A stretch of 64,000 nt of DNA from NCBI RefSeq assembly GCF_014773365.1, contig NZ_JACWUN010000003.1:62001-126000 (forward strand), in the 5' to 3' direction. This document shows, piece by piece, positions 60,750 to 64,000 of the stretch. The first letter of the stretch is position 1. Each line of letters starts with the position of its first letter. The DNA is from Pelovirga terrestris. GTDB taxonomy: Bacteria; Desulfobacterota; Desulfuromonadia; Desulfuromonadales; Geopsychrobacteraceae. Under the pieces are notes generated by a model. That model saw only the letters and a program-made list of their open reading frames with translations. It was not told the origin of the DNA and ran no database searches. A program made the translations under genes and the position numbers.

Positions 60750-62263
60750 GGCGCATCCTCCTGCATCTGATTCTGATCCTGTTCCTTTTTCTGCTCCTGC
60801 AACGGGGATTCGGGCGATGGTCCTTCCAGCGAATTGATCACCCAGGTATCTTTACTCCCCCCCCCTTGCGATGAATTGACCACCAGTGAACCTTTCTTCA
60901 GCGCTACCCGGGTCAAACCACCAGGCATAACGTAGATATTATCATCGCCGCACAAAATATAGGGGCGCAGATCAACGTGCCGTCCCTCAAAATGATCGCC
61001 CATTAACACCGGCACCCGCGACAGCGACAGGGTCGGCTGAGCGATATAGATGCGGGGTTTAGCGATAATCCGCCGGCGGAACTCTTCACGCTCGGCAGCG
61101 CTGGCGTGGGGCCCGATCAACATGCCGTACCCACCCGATTCGTTCACCGCCTTGACCACCAGCTTATCGAGATTTTCCAGCACATATTTGCGCTCATCTT
61201 CACGCCAGCAGGCGTAGGTCGGCACGTTGTTAATAATCGGGTCTTCCTGCAGATAATATTTGATAATCTCAGGCACATAGGCGTATACCGCCTTGTCATC
61301 GGCGACCCCGGATCCGGGAGCATTGGCGAGCGCCACTCGACCCTTACTGTAAGCTGCCATCAAGCCCGGCACACCAAGCATGGAATCGGCACGGAACACC
61401 TTGGGGTCGATAAAGTCATCGTCAATGCGCCGGTAAATCACATCGACTCGCTCCAGCCCCTTGGTGGTGCGCATCATCACTTCGCCGCGATGGACAACCA
61501 GGTCGCTTCCTTCCACCAGCTGTACGCCCATCTGCTGAGCCAGATAGCTGTGCTCAAAATAGGCAGAGTTATAGATCCCGGGAGTCCAGACCACGCACAC
61601 CGGCGAGCGCACCCCGGACGGCGCCATCTCCTGCAACATATCGAGCAGACGAATCGGATAATCGGTCACCGGCTGGACACTGCAGGCGTCAAATACCAAC
61701 GGAAAAGTGCGTTTCATGATCTGACGATTTTCCAGCACGTATGACACCCCGGAAGGACAGCGCAGGTTATCCTCCAGAACATAATATTCACCATCGCCGC
61801 CGCGGACCAGATCAGTTCCCGTGACATGACACCAAACCCCGCAGGGGGGATTCAGACCGATACAGGGCTTACGGAAGCCCTCAGCCGAAAGCACCAGATC
61901 GGCCGGAACGATGCCATCCTTGAGGACCTTCTGGTCATGATAAACATCATCAATAAACAGATTAAGAGCACGAATCCGTTGCTTCAGACCGATCTCAATA
62001 TTCTGCCATTCCCGTGCTTGAATGATGCGCGGGACAATATCAAAGGGGAAAATCTTTTCCGTCTGGGCATCGTCACTGTAGACGTTAAAGGTGATCCCCA
62101 GGTTCAGTAACGCCTTTTCTGCTGCCTGCTGACGCCGCTGCAATTCTGAATCGGGTAACGCATTGATCCGCTTGACCAACAGATCGGCACCAGGACGTGG
62201 TTGCCCGTCGGCATCAAACAACTCATCGTAGAAACCTTCGGTATCATAACCAGTGAAATTCAT
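60743..62263 (-). CDS. Circularly permuted ATP-grasp protein (module 1)
   Basis: A 506-residue protein of the circularly permuted ATP-grasp (DUF404/DUF407) family. [27 protein letters not shown] begins it; [40 protein letters not shown] carries the ATP-grasp lysine and acidic residues, and [11 protein letters not shown] and [29 protein letters not shown] are family hallmarks. The acidic, Gln/Glu-rich C-terminal tail is probably unstructured. It should ligate a carboxylate to an amine using ATP; substrates unknown. AAAGGAGGATTCA precedes the ATG. Confidence 0.93.
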   Translation of the reverse strand: MNFTGYDTEGFYDELFDADGQPRPGADLLVKRINALPDSELQRRQQAAEKALLNLGITFNVYSDDAQTEKIFPFDIVPRIIQAREWQNIEIGLKQRIRALNLFIDDVYHDQKVLKDGIVPADLVLSAEGFRKPCIGLNPPCGVWCHVTGTDLVRGGDGEYYVLEDNLRCPSGVSYVLENRQIMKRTFPLVFDACSVQPVTDYPIRLLDMLQEMAPSGVRSPVCVVWTPGIYNSAYFEHSYLAQQMGVQLVEGSDLVVHRGEVMMRTTKGLERVDVIYRRIDDDFIDPKVFRADSMLGVPGLMAAYSKGRVALANAPGSGVADDKAVYAYVPEIIKYYLQEDPIINNVPTYACWREDERKYVLENLDKLVVKAVNESGGYGMLIGPHASAAEREEFRRRIIAKPRIYIAQPTLSLSRVPVLMGDHFEGRHVDLRPYILCGDDNIYVMPGGLTRVALKKGSLVVNSSQGGGSKDTWVINSLEGPSPESPLQEQKKEQDQNQMQEDAPC

Positions 62264-62321
62264 TGAATCCTCCTTTATTTAAGGGGTCAAAAAAACACCT
62301 TCATTGTTACTGGCATCAGGT

Positions 62322-63245
62322 TCATGGACCCTGCCTCTGTTGTTGCTGATGCATCAACAAGGGTTGATCGGGCTGTCTTGCCACATCAACCGAAACGACC
62401 ACCTGATGTTTGCCGCCTCCCAGGGCAATACCCTTCAAGGGGGAGACATCAGAAAAATCCCGTCCCCAGGCAACGGTAATATGCTGCTCCAGAGGCTGGT
62501 GGTTATTGGTCGGATCAAAGTCAAGCCAGCCATGGCCCGGCAGATAGACGGCAAACCAGGCATGGGAAGCATCGGCACCGATGAGGCGCTCCTGGCCGGG
62601 CGGTGGCAGGGTTTCGATATAACCACTGACATAGCGAGCCGCGAGCCCCAGGGAGCGCAGGCAGCCAATGGCTACATGAGCAAAATCCTGACATACGCCA
62701 CGCCGCTTCTCAATAACTTCCGCCAGTGGCGTGGCGATCGTCGTTGATGTCGGGTCATAAGAAAAATCACGATAAACTCGCTGCATCAGATCCATCGTGG
62801 CGGCCAGCAAGGGACGACCCGGAGTCATCGAAACCCGCGCATAATCAGCCAGTGACGGCAATAAAGGGATCAGCGGTGAAGGGTAGCGGTAGGGCATCAC
62901 CGCGACAATATCGGGAGTGCGCTGGGTACGCAACATCTCGACCACCATCTCCCAGGGGTGTGACTGCTCCGGCTTCTGCAGGTACACCCGCGGGAACACT
63001 TCCACATCGCTGACGGCGGTCACGGTCAACATTTCATGGGGCTGTTGAATCGCAAAATGGGTTCTGCGGTTGCCGAAAAAATCGTTGCGCTCATGGATAT
63101 CTGTCGCTTCAGGGCTGATCTGCAGCACACTGTTGTGACAGCGCTGGTGCTCGGTCTGGCGCACCAGCAGGCAGGTCTCATTACGGCACAGGTTCACCGC
63201 TTCGCTGTAATGATAACGGGTGACATGACGAATACGGTATTTCAT
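62322..63245 (-). CDS. Transglutaminase-like protein (module 2)
   Basis: A 307-residue protein with an N-terminal beta-sandwich (MKYRIRHVTRYHYSEAVNLCRNETCLLVRQTEHQRC) and a transglutaminase core. The triad is visible: Cys in RRGVCQDFAHVAIGCLRSLG (about residue 182), His in DASHAWFAVYLPG, Asp in WLDFDPTNN. This is the better-known long form that accompanies ATP-grasp/alpha-E genes. Its ATG overlaps the stop of the upstream alpha-E gene by four bases. It is about 58 bp from the module 1 ATP-grasp start on the same strand. Confidence 0.9.
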   Translation of the reverse strand: MKYRIRHVTRYHYSEAVNLCRNETCLLVRQTEHQRCHNSVLQISPEATDIHERNDFFGNRRTHFAIQQPHEMLTVTAVSDVEVFPRVYLQKPEQSHPWEMVVEMLRTQRTPDIVAVMPYRYPSPLIPLLPSLADYARVSMTPGRPLLAATMDLMQRVYRDFSYDPTSTTIATPLAEVIEKRRGVCQDFAHVAIGCLRSLGLAARYVSGYIETLPPPGQERLIGADASHAWFAVYLPGHGWLDFDPTNNHQPLEQHITVAWGRDFSDVSPLKGIALGGGKHQVVVSVDVARQPDQPLLMHQQQQRQGP

Positions 63246-64000
63246 AGGGCCAATTCCCGCAACGGTGAACCGAATTGCTGCAAGGCAAGGGTCGGGCTGA
63301 AGTAAAGCTGGGTCAGACTGTCTGAAAGCTGCTGCAGACGCTTTTTCTGATCTGCCAGAAGGGCTTCCAGCAGCGGATAGGTCCCACTGTCGGAAATCTG
63401 TCGGGTCAGGGCTTTATGATCCGTCGCCAGTAATTGCTCCATGGCAGCGGAGATAATCGCTTCATCCTGACCTACCGCCGGTATATTGGCCTCATGGGGC
63501 AGTTCACTGATATGCTTTTTCAACTGACGCATCTGACAGGCCAGAGCCCGAGGATAGTTTTCATCCAGCAACAACAGCTCAAGGATCGGCGATAGCTGCA
63601 TAAACGAGCGGTAACGCCGACGAAAGACCACCAGGCTGTTGCAGCTTGCCAGCACCGTTTCCATGATCCGCGCTTCGGTCGCACTGTCGTAGCAGGGCAC
63701 CAGGGTCTCATTGAGCAGATCGATCAAATTGAGGGCACGCTCGAGGCGCCGGCCGATATTCAGCAGCTGCCAGGCCGTTTCCCGCGCCATGTTTTCATAT
63801 GCCAGGCCGCTGAAGGCAGACAACTGGAGCACCAGCTGCTGAACGCTATCATACATCCGACCGCTGCCAATCAATGCCCTGCCGACGCGTGGATTCCATG
63901 ATTGCATCTGGTCGACCATGCGCCAGGCATCTTCGGGAAGCAGATCGCGCACAGCCACGGCCGAACGTCCCAGGCTGCGTAACGATGAACGCAGACTCCC
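63242..64000 (-). CDS. Alpha-E domain protein, C-terminal part, running off the window (module 2)
   Basis: The open frame continues without a stop to the window edge at 64000, so the N terminus is missing. The visible 252 residues are alpha-E-like: SLRSSLRSLGRSAVAVRDLLPEDAWRMVDQM, YENMARETAWQLLNIGRRLERALNLIDLL, and FRRRYRSFMQLSPILELLLLDENYPRALACQMRQLKKHI. The complete gene may be a fusion of circularly permuted ATP-grasp and alpha-E domains, a common form, or a free alpha-E protein. It is translationally coupled to the transglutaminase gene at 62322-63245. Confidence 0.8.
   Translation of the reverse strand, partial: GSLRSSLRSLGRSAVAVRDLLPEDAWRMVDQMQSWNPRVGRALIGSGRMYDSVQQLVLQLSAFSGLAYENMARETAWQLLNIGRRLERALNLIDLLNETLVPCYDSATEARIMETVLASCNSLVVFRRRYRSFMQLSPILELLLLDENYPRALACQMRQLKKHISELPHEANIPAVGQDEAIISAAMEQLLATDHKALTRQISDSGTYPLLEALLADQKKRLQQLSDSLTQLYFSPTLALQQFGSPLRELAL

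Noticed and set aside
61106-61744. A 212-codon plus-strand frame opposite the ATP-grasp gene
   Set aside because: Antisense to a strongly conserved protein with no Shine-Dalgarno and no family-like motif.

Overview
The window comes from a Gram-negative, diazotrophic, probably anaerobic bacterium. The gene set (Mo-nitrogenase with DraT/DraG, an ANTAR antiterminator with terminator-bearing nif leaders, rubredoxin, many 4Fe-4S proteins, a DsrE-like protein, NAD-linked 2-oxoglutarate dehydrogenase) and the base composition fit the Desulfuromonadales (Geobacter/Desulfuromonas/Pelobacter relatives). The affiliation is an inference from gene content; no rRNA is present. I see no tRNA, rRNA, CRISPR array, prophage or complete insertion sequence.

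Layout. 1-6.2 kb: the end of a cysteine desulfurase, then housekeeping genes (rhodanese, cupin, two Nudix hydrolases, HAD phosphatase, XRE-cupin regulator, rubredoxin, lipoyl synthase, thioesterase). 6.4-11.8 kb: the 2-oxoglutarate dehydrogenase complex sucA-sucB-lpd. 11.9-18.4 kb: an M23 peptidase and a BMP-type nucleoside/purine ABC transporter ending in xanthine phosphoribosyltransferase. 18.5-19.7 kb: a YefM-YoeB toxin-antitoxin pair and two small paralogous proteins. 19.8-26.8 kb: a nitrogen-control block, consisting of a GAF-PAS histidine kinase, glnK, amtB, an ANTAR response regulator, draT, draG, two unrecognised small proteins and an FKBP isomerase. 27.4-40.2 kb: nifH, nifD, nifK, a NifX-like gene, fdxB, a second NifX-like gene and nifB on the plus strand, then nifE, nifN and a NifU-NifQ fusion on the minus strand, then nifV and an acetyltransferase. 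40.2-43.9 kb: modE and modA-mop-modB-modC. 43.9-57.6 kb: assorted genes (ThpR, a thioredoxin/DsbD-like membrane protein, a QueG-like 4Fe-4S protein, TmcAL, SfsA, acyl-CoA ligase, alanine dehydrogenase, an RND efflux pair, a dNMP-kinase-like protein). 58-64 kb: a DsrE-like protein, a small Cys-rich protein and two successive transglutaminase / alpha-E / circularly permuted ATP-grasp modules, the last cut by the window edge.

Regulation is the most informative part. Six sigma-54 promoters with exact GG-N10-GC spacing precede the kinase gene, glnK, nifH, nifB, nifE and nifV. The nifH and nifB leaders carry two hairpins with six-base loops, the second overlapping the 5' arm of an intrinsic terminator. 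The glnK leader has the second hairpin and the terminator. This is the architecture recognised by ANTAR antiterminators, and the ANTAR gene lies in the glnK operon. It resembles the nitrogen-fixation phosphorelay/antitermination cascade described for Geobacter sulfurreducens. Two ModE-type palindromes (CGNTAT-N12-ATANCG) precede modE and modA, linking molybdate supply to the neighbouring nitrogenase genes.

Other notable items: a single protein joining an IscU/NifU-like scaffold domain to NifQ; draT apparently starting at CTG behind a strong Shine-Dalgarno; a small HTH-like protein with a C-terminal CX3CX2C tail in the dra operon; and many short palindromic elements inserted within the nif operons, several of which supply stop codons or C-terminal codons to genes.
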